Assembly: GCA_949358305.1 (NCBI GenBank)
Contig: OX442317.1
Location: 15,008,491 to 15,072,490, forward strand
DNA length: 64,000 bases
Direction of reading: 5' to 3'
DNA from: Strigamia acuminata
Lineage: Eukaryota > Arthropoda > Chilopoda > Geophilomorpha > Linotaeniidae
Part shown: positions 55,742-64,000 of the stretch, one piece after another
Numbering within the stretch: the first letter of the stretch is position 1
Layout of the letters: each line of letters opens with the position of its first letter
The notes under the pieces: generated by a model
Databases searched by the model: none
Told to the model about the DNA's origin: nothing
Seen by the model: the letters and a program-made list of their open reading frames with translations, nothing else
Made by a program: the position numbers and the translations under genes

Positions 55742-58700
55742 ATGGCGGAACCTACAATGAGAGATCTTCTAACTGAGGATCAAATCGAAGTGCAACAACA
55801 ACGTTGGGAGTCGCAAGTCACTGCAATGAATCATTTGTTGTCTATATCGGAGAAGACAGCAGATCCAGGTGAACTGGAAGCGCTGGTGCAAACTGCGACC
55901 CCGAAAGAAACGAGAATAGTCGGTGCTTTGAATGATCTACAGGAATATTCGGATCACAACTATTATCTGGAATGCATTGACAAGCTTGAGACTATGCAAG
56001 CAAGAGTGGATCTTCTTCGCACGAGATACGAAATTTCAAAGCGATCACTTCCAACTTTGGGAGGAAGATTAAATACGTCGACAAGCTCAAACCAGAATAC
56101 AACCTTGAACGCGACAGCAACGTTTAGAAAAAATTCGAAGCTGCCCAAACTGGATTCCGTAAAATTCGACGGAGATATTTTGAAGTACAGAACATTCAAA
56201 AGCAACTTCGAGACCTCCGTACACAAGGATCCAGACCTGAGTAACATTGAAAAACTCCAGTATTTACAAACTATGTGTACTGGAGAAGCGGCAATTCTCA
56301 TCTCAACTTTTCCCCTGATCGAGGAATCCTATGACCTTGCAAGAGAAGAACTCGAAAGACATTTTGGTGATGAGGATGCACAACAAACTGCGTTAATAAA
56401 ATCAATTCGAGAATTAAAGGTGGTTTCGAGTATTTATCCAACAAAAGCGATAAAAACAAACTTGACCAAGATTTCTGCGACTATTAGACTTTTAGAGCAA
56501 CTTAAAATTCCTATTCAGACTTCCGGAGCCTTCTTATTGCCAGACATAATTAGCAAGTTTCCAACTTCAATGGCATTAAGATTTTACCAAGTTCACGGAA
56601 TTCAAAATAAGAACATTGTTACGTTGCTCAATTTCTTTGTGAATGAAGTTGCGATGGCCGAACGAACTGAAAGCGTTTCTGAAAAATCGAAAAAAGACAA
56701 GAATGAAAAATCTGAAGTGGAGAAACCGAAAGTGAAAGGTTCAATGACCACGTGCGCAGCTACTCAAGACGCCAAGCAGTCTACTAGTGCCAAAACAAAG
56801 AATGAAACGAAATCTGACAGCAAGAGTGTGCCTTCAAGGACAAGCAAGTGCATTTTTTGTGATGATGAACATTTAAACGGCTCTTGTAAAAAGGATTTCG
56901 AAATCAACGCGAAAATCGAAATAGTAAAGAAAAACAGACTGTGTTTTAACTGTTTCAGAACTGGACATAGAGTGGGAGACTGCAAGGTCAAATTTTCTTG
57001 TAAACATTGTGGTGGGCGACACCACTCCACAATATGCAAAAAATCCGAGGTGAAGAATTCAACGAGCGCTGTGGAGAAGCCGAAGGAGCCACAAGTAACA
57101 ACACATGTATCATGCGCTATCTCGACGACTCTACAACTAATGATATTCACCGCGGACCTTAAAACCAAATCAGGAGGAACCCACAGCATTCGAGGGATGA
57201 TTGATCCGGGAAGCCATCGATCGTTCATCACAAAAGAATTTGTTGAAAGACTGAAACTGAAAAAATGCGGCAGTGTCTCTGCCACCACACAGAGATTCAA
57301 CGACTCGTCTCCAGCAGCCACGGACTATGATGTGTTTAATGTCACACTGCAGAGTAAAAATGACACTCAAGATTTGAAACTTTCCATGCTTTCTGTGGAA
57401 AATTTGCCACGAGTGCAGGGCATTCTTAACTCATCAATAATAGACAAGGTGAAGAAGTTAAACCTTGAACTTGCTGAAGACCTACCAGCTAAGACTTCTC
57501 AAATCGATGTGCTTTTAGGAGTCGACGTGTGGTGGAAGATCGTTAAGGACGGCAAGAAAAAAGTAAACGCAGATCTTGGATTAATAAATACAATTTTTGG
57601 ATGGGTCTTGTCCGGAGCGGCGGGGAACACCAATTTGTTTGAAGATGAGGAAGGAATGACAACATGTTGTAATACATGCGACTTAGACATCCAAGAAAAA
57701 TTGGACAAACTGTGGAACTTGGAAGCAATCGGAATAAATGCGGGAGAAAAAGAATCCGACTTTATTCGTGATCGATTCGAATCAACTACAAAGCGTCTAG
57801 ACGATGGACGTTATGAAGTCATGCTGCCATTCAACGGACAGGAAGTCGACTTGGAATCCAATTGGGAGTTGGCCATGAACCAACTAGCTAACACGCTCAA
57901 AAGAATAGATGCCAACGAGGATTACAAAAAACGTTACGACGAGTCCATGTGGCAGTATATTCACGAAAATCACGCGGAGGAAGTCCCAAATGAAGAGCGT
58001 TTTTTGAAGAAAGGAACCTACAATATACCTCACCATCCTGTAATCAAGGAGGATCGAGACACGACGAAATTTCGAGTAGTGTTCAACGCGTCTTCATCCA
58101 AGAAGGGGAAACTTTCCCTCAATGACTGTTTATTTCCGGGACCTTCCCTTAATCCAGACTTAATACTCGTTATTGTGAGATTCCGTCTCTATTGTATTCC
58201 AATAATAGCAGACATTAAGCAAGCGTTTCTCCAGGTTATGATCAACCCAACTCAAACAAACTTTTTACGTTTTTTGTGGGTCGCTCGTGACTATTTCAAG
58301 GAACCATATTCATGGCAAAATTTGTGGAATCATCTAATGGTTCTGCGAATGATTGTCGTGCCATTTGGCGTCATTTCTTCTCCATTCCTCTTGTGCGCGA
58401 CAATTAGAAAACAAGCGAAACAATTCGAGAAAACTCATGCAAAAGAAGTCGACGCACTCGATGATGGAATTTTCATGGATGATTTGACGTCTGGAGGTGA
58501 TTTTACAGCCGACACAACATCACATTGCGAGAAACTGAAAATGATATTAGACGACGGAAAGCTTCCCCTCGTGAAGTGGGCGACCTCAAGCAAGGACGTC
58601 TTCAACAATTTGAAAAAAGAAGGTTTTCATATGCGAGGAGAGGAGTTTTCGGACTTAGGAATCATAAAAATGCTGGGAATATTATGGGACACGGCAGAAG

Positions 58701-60982
58701 ATGTCATGATGTTTAAAATTCCGACAATTGAAAAAATTCCGAATACGAAACGAGAAGTTGTCTCATTAATGGCTTCAATATTCGATCCAATGGGACTCAT
58801 TGCTCCTGTTGTGCTTCAAATGAAGCTACTTGTTCAAGCAATCTGGATGAGAACAAAAAACTGGGATGAAAAGATTCTTAACTCAGAGAAAAAAGAAGTC
58901 GAAGAGTGGAGTCAAGACATACAAAAATTGAAAGAATTGAAAGTTCAACGTTGGCTACAGACTTATTCCGGTCAAGACATCACTTTAGAAGTTTTCTGTG
59001 ACGCAAGCACAAAGGCATTTGGCTGTTCAATTTTTGTCGTCAATCTGGAGGGCAAAAGAACTTTATTGTTGAGTAAATGTCGTATTGCGCCGACGAAAAA
59101 AGTGACTCTTCCTCGACTTGAATTAACTGCAGCAGTGGTTGGAGTGCGAATGACCAAGTACCTGTTAGAAAACTTTCTTCCCGGTTACCCGGTCACTGAA
59201 GTGAAATACTACTCGGACTCCACCATAACTTTAGCCTGGATAAATAGTGACAAAAACGTGTGGAAGCCATACGTCTCAAACCGTGTTCAAGAAATTATTT
59301 CTTCAACCAAACCCGAACAATGGTCTCATGTACCAACAGAATTTAACCCAGCAGATTTATTGACTCGACCACATAACTCAAAAACATTGATGCAAAATAA
59401 ACTTTGGTGGTTTGGAGTTGATGTCTCAAAACTAGAAAAAACAGAAATTATACAAGAGATTCTTCCAGAAGAGGAACGAAAAATTGTAGTGATGACTATT
59501 CAAGTTAAGGAAAGTTTTATTGGACAATTTTTCAAACGTTTCCGAAATTACAACAAACTTTTGAGAGTTTTTTCATATATTTTGCGATGGAAAAACAAAC
59601 TTTTGCGCGGTGAGCCTCTCTCGCTACTCGAGATAGAGGCCAACCAAAAGAAGATCCTGCAGTTTTCGCAGAAATTACATTTTTCTGAGGAGGTTGAGGA
59701 TGTGAAAAACAAAAGAGAACTGTCTAAACATTCCACCCTACGCAATTTCGAGCTCTTCATTGACGAGGACGGATTACTTCGACTTCGTAGCCGCTTGAAA
59801 AAATCTTTATTGACATTTGATGAAGTGTATCCAATTATCTTGCATTATGATAGTTGGATAACAAGACTGTTAATTAAAAAAGTGCATTTGGAGTTGCTTC
59901 ACGGTGACATAAGCGAAACCTTGTATCACCTACGCGAACAATTTTGGATTATAAGAGGACGAAGAACTATACAAACAGTTATTCGAGAATGTGAGATTTG
60001 CCGACGAGGAAAACTTGCACGCAACAACCCTTCAACGGGTGACCTTCCTGCTGAACGTGTGACACCAGCGGCGCCATTCCAAAACACAGGAGTGGACCAC
60101 TTGGGTCCCATTTATGTCGGCAGCAACAAGAAGGAAAAGAAAAAAGTTTACATCTTGCTTTTCACGTGTATGGTGACCCGTTCCATACATTTAGAAGTAT
60201 CAGAGGACCTTTCTGTGCCAAAGTTTTTGCTTGCAATGAGAAGATTTGGGGCACGCCACGGATACCCCGGGAAGATTTTCTCTGACAACAGTAAGACGTT
60301 TGAGCGCGGAAGCCTCGAATTACAATCGTGGGGAAAACTCATCGGTCATTCAGATGTGAAAACTTTCCTATCCGAAAAAAGAGTGCTTTGGACTTTCATC
60401 CCACCGCTGTCTCCATGGATGGGCGGAGCGTGGGAGCGTCTAGTCCGCTCAGTAAAAGATAAACTTCGAAAGACATTATTGCGCAGCACCGTAGACTTAG
60501 AAACTCTCCAAACTTTGGCTCTGGAAATTAGTTCAGTGCTAAATTCACGACCCTTAAGTTACGTCCCAGACAGTGTTGATGGTGGTAGAATTTTGGCACC
60601 TGAAAACTTTCTAACAGGAGGCATGCCAAAATACGTAATAAACAAACAACTGAGTGCAATTAAAAAATCAGATTTGCGAAAACTGGACATTAAACGACGC
60701 CAATTTATTTGGGAGTTCTGGAAAATTTGGAAAAAGAGTTACCTCATGCAATTGAGGAATTTTTATGAATCCAAAGGTGATAAGTTCTTCAAAAACCCTA
60801 AAGTAGACCAAATAGTGCTTCTAGAAAAAATGGGTACTAACCCATATTTTTGGCCACTTGCCAGGATAAAAGAAATTTTTCCCGGTGAGGATGGTCAAAT
60901 CCGTGTTATAAAAGTTGTGCTACCCGATGGACGTGAGTTGAAAAGGTCAGTCAAGCATGTGAGAGCCCTAGAACTTGAGTGA
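55742..60982 (+). CDS. gag-pol: E5 Gag-Pol polyprotein (1746 aa), BEL/Pao
   Basis: Single-frame polyprotein for capsid, protease, reverse transcriptase (RT), RNase H and integrase. Gag: DUF1759-type core about residues 130-305. Knuckles begin at C370 (CIFCDDEHLNGSC), C401 (CFNCFRTGHRVGDC) and C420 (CKHCGGRHH). Protease: MIDPGSHRSFI, D488. RT: FRVVFNASS, ADIKQAFLQV with D824, VPFGVISSPF, and catalytic FMDD (D913, D914) where YVDD is usual. RNase H: FCDAS D1087, LPRLELTA E1127, SDS D1159. Integrase: zinc residues H1382, H1387, C1417, C1420, then D1452, D1515 and E1565 (PWMGGAWE). The C-terminus is GPY/F-like (GTNPYFWPLARI) and ends VKHVRALELE. No env. No stop or frameshift; all catalytic acids are present. 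The start is the first in-frame ATG, in GAAAATGGCGG. Confidence 0.97.
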   Translation: MAEPTMRDLLTEDQIEVQQQRWESQVTAMNHLLSISEKTADPGELEALVQTATPKETRIVGALNDLQEYSDHNYYLECIDKLETMQARVDLLRTRYEISKRSLPTLGGRLNTSTSSNQNTTLNATATFRKNSKLPKLDSVKFDGDILKYRTFKSNFETSVHKDPDLSNIEKLQYLQTMCTGEAAILISTFPLIEESYDLAREELERHFGDEDAQQTALIKSIRELKVVSSIYPTKAIKTNLTKISATIRLLEQLKIPIQTSGAFLLPDIISKFPTSMALRFYQVHGIQNKNIVTLLNFFVNEVAMAERTESVSEKSKKDKNEKSEVEKPKVKGSMTTCAATQDAKQSTSAKTKNETKSDSKSVPSRTSKCIFCDDEHLNGSCKKDFEINAKIEIVKKNRLCFNCFRTGHRVGDCKVKFSCKHCGGRHHSTICKKSEVKNSTSAVEKPKEPQVTTHVSCAISTTLQLMIFTADLKTKSGGTHSIRGMIDPGSHRSFITKEFVERLKLKKCGSVSATTQRFNDSSPAATDYDVFNVTLQSKNDTQDLKLSMLSVENLPRVQGILNSSIIDKVKKLNLELAEDLPAKTSQIDVLLGVDVWWKIVKDGKKKVNADLGLINTIFGWVLSGAAGNTNLFEDEEGMTTCCNTCDLDIQEKLDKLWNLEAIGINAGEKESDFIRDRFESTTKRLDDGRYEVMLPFNGQEVDLESNWELAMNQLANTLKRIDANEDYKKRYDESMWQYIHENHAEEVPNEERFLKKGTYNIPHHPVIKEDRDTTKFRVVFNASSSKKGKLSLNDCLFPGPSLNPDLILVIVRFRLYCIPIIADIKQAFLQVMINPTQTNFLRFLWVARDYFKEPYSWQNLWNHLMVLRMIVVPFGVISSPFLLCATIRKQAKQFEKTHAKEVDALDDGIFMDDLTSGGDFTADTTSHCEKLKMILDDGKLPLVKWATSSKDVFNNLKKEGFHMRGEEFSDLGIIKMLGILWDTAEDVMMFKIPTIEKIPNTKREVVSLMASIFDPMGLIAPVVLQMKLLVQAIWMRTKNWDEKILNSEKKEVEEWSQDIQKLKELKVQRWLQTYSGQDITLEVFCDASTKAFGCSIFVVNLEGKRTLLLSKCRIAPTKKVTLPRLELTAAVVGVRMTKYLLENFLPGYPVTEVKYYSDSTITLAWINSDKNVWKPYVSNRVQEIISSTKPEQWSHVPTEFNPADLLTRPHNSKTLMQNKLWWFGVDVSKLEKTEIIQEILPEEERKIVVMTIQVKESFIGQFFKRFRNYNKLLRVFSYILRWKNKLLRGEPLSLLEIEANQKKILQFSQKLHFSEEVEDVKNKRELSKHSTLRNFELFIDEDGLLRLRSRLKKSLLTFDEVYPIILHYDSWITRLLIKKVHLELLHGDISETLYHLREQFWIIRGRRTIQTVIRECEICRRGKLARNNPSTGDLPAERVTPAAPFQNTGVDHLGPIYVGSNKKEKKKVYILLFTCMVTRSIHLEVSEDLSVPKFLLAMRRFGARHGYPGKIFSDNSKTFERGSLELQSWGKLIGHSDVKTFLSEKRVLWTFIPPLSPWMGGAWERLVRSVKDKLRKTLLRSTVDLETLQTLALEISSVLNSRPLSYVPDSVDGGRILAPENFLTGGMPKYVINKQLSAIKKSDLRKLDIKRRQFIWEFWKIWKKSYLMQLRNFYESKGDKFFKNPKVDQIVLLEKMGTNPYFWPLARIKEIFPGEDGQIRVIKVVLPDGRELKRSVKHVRALELE

Positions 60983-61008
60983 TTTATTCTAATAAGACTT
61001 TGTGTGTG

Positions 61009-61042
61009 GTTCTCCTTCTCTGTCCTCTCGCCGGCAATTCGC
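61009..61042 (+). other. E5 polypurine-tract position (pyrimidine tract + GCCGGCAAT)
   Basis: CTCCTTCTCTGTCCTCTC, then GCCGGCAATTCGC, then the 3' LTR start TGTTGC. There is no conventional polypurine tract here. GCCGGCAAT is identical to the E3/E4 motif at the same spot. Confidence 0.6.
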
Positions 61043-61371
61043 TGTTGCAAGACAGCGTAGAAATTGTTGTGCTATTTTATTGTCAATATTTTTACCATTT
61101 ACTTTGAGTTGATTAAAATCTTTAAGTGTTTTAATTTCCTTTGCCTAATTGGTATTTTTCACTTTTCAGTATTTAATATTGCTTATTAAAGTGTTTTGAC
61201 TTGATTTTTATTCATACTTTTCAAAATTCAGTAATGTTTATGCTTTGTATTGATTTCAAATATCTTATTTCGTGCATTTATTGACTTATTTACTTGTTTT
61301 ATGAGAGTTTGTGTTGATTCCGAACAGTTTTGGTGTAAATTTCGTTACCTAGCATACAATTGCGATGCTAG

Positions 61372-61379
61372 TGACGTCA
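61372..61379. promoter_or_regulatory. CRE palindrome TGACGTCA in E5 LTR
   Basis: A perfect octamer in CTAGTGACGTCATTTTT. The left LTR copy would fall inside the N gap. A regulatory role is inferred. Confidence 0.3.
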
Positions 61380-62123
61380 TTTTTCAGTTTCCCGTAAAGT
61401 TACGGTTCCGCCTTCTAACCTTTTGTTTAGTACTTTTCAAATCACTTGGAATTTTATTAGGCATTCGTTTAGACTAATTCAAGCATGCTCTTTCTATCTA
61501 GATGCATCAAAACTGCTTTGGAAATTCCGTTTGATTGGTTTGAACGTTCGTTTCCGTCTGCCATAGAAGCGCAGCCGGGAATGTTCGTTTGGCCGATAAA
61601 TTCGTATTTATTCAATCTGTGTATTTTATTCCGATGTTTTGTGAAGAGAATTGATAATTATTCTTGTAATTTAATCGATACTTTATTGATTATTTACATT
61701 TAGTGTTTTTACATTCATTTTACGTGTTGTTTTGCCGCCGATGTTATGTTCGCCGGACGCCATGTTTGTCCCAAGCGACGATTACACAATGTAACCGTTA
61801 TTTTTGTATTTTATATCACATAATTTGCATTTACTATTACATTGCGTTATTATTCAGTATGTATTCTTTGATAATTTTGTGCTTTTGTACCGATCGAAAT
61901 TCAAATGTGATCGTTATGTCATTTTCGAAGCCTGTGATTGGCTATTTTCAATCCTTTCATTCCGAGATCGGTTTATTGCAAATATCTCATTGTTTAACGT
62001 GTTTTTGGACATTGTTGTGATTAGCTTTTTTGTTCACCGCATTCTTGTGGTCATTTCAATGTAATTCAATGTATTTTTAGTGCATTTTTAAGCAAATGCC
62101 AACTTTGCCGTAATCTTGTTTCC

Positions 62124-62143
62124 TCCGTTACCATGGTAACGGA
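62124..62143. promoter_or_regulatory. Palindromic X-box in E5 3' LTR
   Basis: Second copy of the perfect 20-bp palindrome around GTTACCATGGTAAC. It is unchanged from the left LTR. Confidence 0.5.
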
Positions 62144-62565
62144 ATCTTTCGTGTATCTGTATTTCGCCGCTATCGGCCTGGCGCGTGCCATATTCGGTAC
62201 TGCGCATGTGCGGTTCTCTAAGAACCAATCTAATTGCTGTAATTTCTTCAGTTATTAACCAACCTTTGAATAAATGTGTTGTGTTTTATTAGCTCTTGTT
62301 TTAGGCTTATTTTCAAACACATTCAATGTGTAGTGAGTAGTTTAAAAATTCTCAGGCCAACTTATGTTTCCGCCACCTATTGGATACTTGGTGCAGGTGT
62401 TCTCCACATTGTTCCAGCGGTTCAACAATGCCATTTGTTGCGGATTTATTGCTTTCCAGTGCGATTTTCGTACTAACCACGCCATACGACCTTGGGCGAG
62501 CTCAAGTGTCTTGAATTTGGATACGCATCGCCATTCCTTTCTGTCTGTCTTGTTGACCTGCAACA

Positions 62566-64000
62566 ACTTAGCACAAACACCACAAGACCAATGTCTCTGA
62601 ATGTTCAGAAATAGTGTTTAAACCTTAGTAGAAGGCTTCAATGTAAGTTTTAGCAACATCCAAGCAATAATTTGAAAGAATAAACTTTTGATCTCATTTG
62701 ACATCACAGTTGACTTAGCACAAACACCACAAACCAATGTCTCTGAATGTTCTGAAATAGTGTTTAAACCTTAGTAGAAGGCTTCAATGTAAGTTTTAGC
62801 AACATCCAAGCAATGATTTGGGAGAGTAGACTTTTGATCTCATCACAGTTGACTTAGCACAAACACCACAAGACCAATGTCTCTAAATGTTCTGAAATAG
62901 TGTTTAAACCTTAGTAGACGGCTTCAATGTAAGTTTTAGCAACATCCAAGCAATGATTTGGGAGAATAGACTTTTGATCTCATCACAGTTGACTTAGCAC
63001 AAACATCACAAGACCAATGTCTCTGAATGTTCTGAAATAGTGTTTAAACCTTAGTAGAAGGCTTCAATGTAAGTTTTAGCAACATCCAAGCAATGATTTG
63101 GAAGAATAAACTTTTGCTCTCATTTGACATTACAGTTGACTTAGCACAAACACCACAAGACCAATGTCTCTGAATGTTCAGAAATAGTGTTTAAACCTTA
63201 GTAGAAGGCTTCAATGTAAGTTTTAGCAACATCCAAGCAATAATTTGAAAGAATAAACTTTTGATCTCATTTGACATCACAGTTGACTTAGCACAAACAC
63301 CACAAACCAATGTCTCTGAATGTTCTGAAATAGTGTTTAAACCTTAGTAGAAGGCTTCAATGTAAGTTTTAGCAACATCCAAGCAATGATTTGGGAGAGT
63401 AGACTTTTGATCTCATCACAGTTGACTTAGCACAAACACCACAAGACCAATGTCTCTAAATGTTCTGAAATAGTGTTTAAACCTTAGTAGGCGGCTTCAA
63501 TGTAAGTTTTAGCAACATCCAAGCAATGATTTGGGAGAATAGACTTTTGATCTCATCACAGTTGACTTAGCACAAACATCACAAGACCAATGTCTCTGAA
63601 TGTTCTGAAATAGTGTTTAAACCTTAGTAGAAAGCTTTAATGTAAGTTTTAGCAACATCCAAGAAATGATTTGGGAAAATAGACTTTTGATCTCATCACA
63701 GTTGACTTAGCACAAACACCACAAGACCAATGTCTCTAAATGTTCTGAAATAGTGTTTAAACCTTAGTAGACGGCTTCAATGTAAGTTTTAGCAACATCC
63801 AAGCAATGATTTGGGAGAATAGACTTTTGATCTCATCACAGTTGACTTAGCACAAACACCACAAGACCAATGTCTCTGAATGTTCTGAAATAGTGTTTAA
63901 ACCTTAGTAGAAGGCTTCAATGTAAGTTTTAGCAACATCCAAGCAATAATTTGAAAGAATAAACTTTTGATCTCATTTGACATCACAGTTGACTTAGCAC
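62566..64000 (-). repeat. Satellite array, block 6, inverted relative to the others
   Basis: About ten monomers in reverse orientation (AGTGTTTAAACCTTAG instead of CTAAGGTTTAAACACT). The block starts with ACTT, the right target duplication of E5. A private GGGAGAGTAG variant at 62820 and 63393 (573 bp apart, fitting 140 + 140 + 147 + 146) shows a four-monomer higher-order period. I did not see that variant, as TCTACTCTCCC, in blocks 1-5. The array runs off the window edge. Confidence 0.96.

Larger units (their letters stand above)
53612..62565 (+). mobile_element. E5: intact BEL/Pao retrotransposon (left LTR cut by gap)
   Basis: The left LTR (visible 53612-54745), primer site (54761-54779), leader, a single 1746-codon gag-pol ORF (55742-60982), the pre-LTR motif and a complete right LTR (61043-62565) are in the expected order on the plus strand. 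All enzymatic motifs are present, so this is the only element in the window that looks autonomous. The domain order Gag, protease, RT, RNase H, integrase in one frame without an env gene is typical of BEL/Pao. The visible left LTR matches the right LTR, so insertion is recent. The right flank shows ACTT; the left copy of the duplication is in the gap. Confidence 0.96.
61043..62565 (+). repeat. E5 3' LTR (right copy), complete
   Basis: 1523 bp, TGTTGCAAGAC to GACCTGCAACA. It carries a CRE palindrome (61372-61379), the CGCCAT motif (61758-61763), the X-box palindrome (62124-62143) and a poly(A) signal (62269-62274). Its first 389 bp give the only view of the part lost in the gap at the left LTR. 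Confidence 0.96.

Overview
This window is eukaryotic heterochromatin: a tandem satellite array broken up by five long terminal repeat (LTR) retrotransposons. No host protein-coding gene, tRNA, rRNA or CRISPR array is visible. The elements that can be classified belong to the BEL/Pao superfamily. BEL/Pao is restricted to animals, and the tRNA-His type primer sites and short intron-like segments suggest an invertebrate, probably an arthropod. The species cannot be named from sequence alone.

Layout. Satellite covers 1-3489, 11516-12253, 21920-33079, 39773-44907 and 51608-53411 in one orientation, and 62566-64000 in the opposite orientation (23,761 bp in total). The elements are: E1 3490-11515 (minus strand, 1031-bp LTRs, no coding capacity seen); E2 12254-21919 (minus, 1900-bp LTRs, only a 128-residue ORF); E3 33080-39772 and E4 44908-51607 (minus, one family, 1460/1463-bp LTRs, an intact 891-codon gag-protease ORF but no reverse transcriptase or integrase); and E5 53612-62565 (plus, 1523-bp LTR, an intact 1746-codon gag-pol ORF). 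A 200-N gap at 53412-53611 hides the start of E5's left LTR. E1-E4 each have a perfect 4-bp target-site duplication in satellite sequence. LTR pairs look identical wherever I compared them, so all insertions are recent.

The satellite monomer occurs in two main lengths, about 147 and 140 bp, differing by a 7-bp indel. Private variants recur every 1141 bp, which equals 5 x 140 + 3 x 147. This indicates an eight-monomer higher-order repeat. The inverted array on the right has a 573-bp, four-monomer period.

Although the four families have unrelated bodies, they share small cis-acting signals: TGTTGC at the LTR start, a primer-binding site resembling the 3' end of arthropod tRNA-His, a pyrimidine tract plus GGCnGG just before the 3' LTR, and a GCCAT motif inside the LTR. 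I infer a guild in which E5-like autonomous elements supply enzymes to E1, E2 and E3/E4. The most unusual single structure is inside the E2 LTR: an antisense series of exon-like blocks separated by 46-106-nt AT-rich spacers with splice-like ends. Other points of note are the conserved gag-only ORF of E3/E4, a perfect palindromic X-box in the E5 LTR, clustering of all five insertions in one part of the monomer, and reversal of satellite polarity across the gap.
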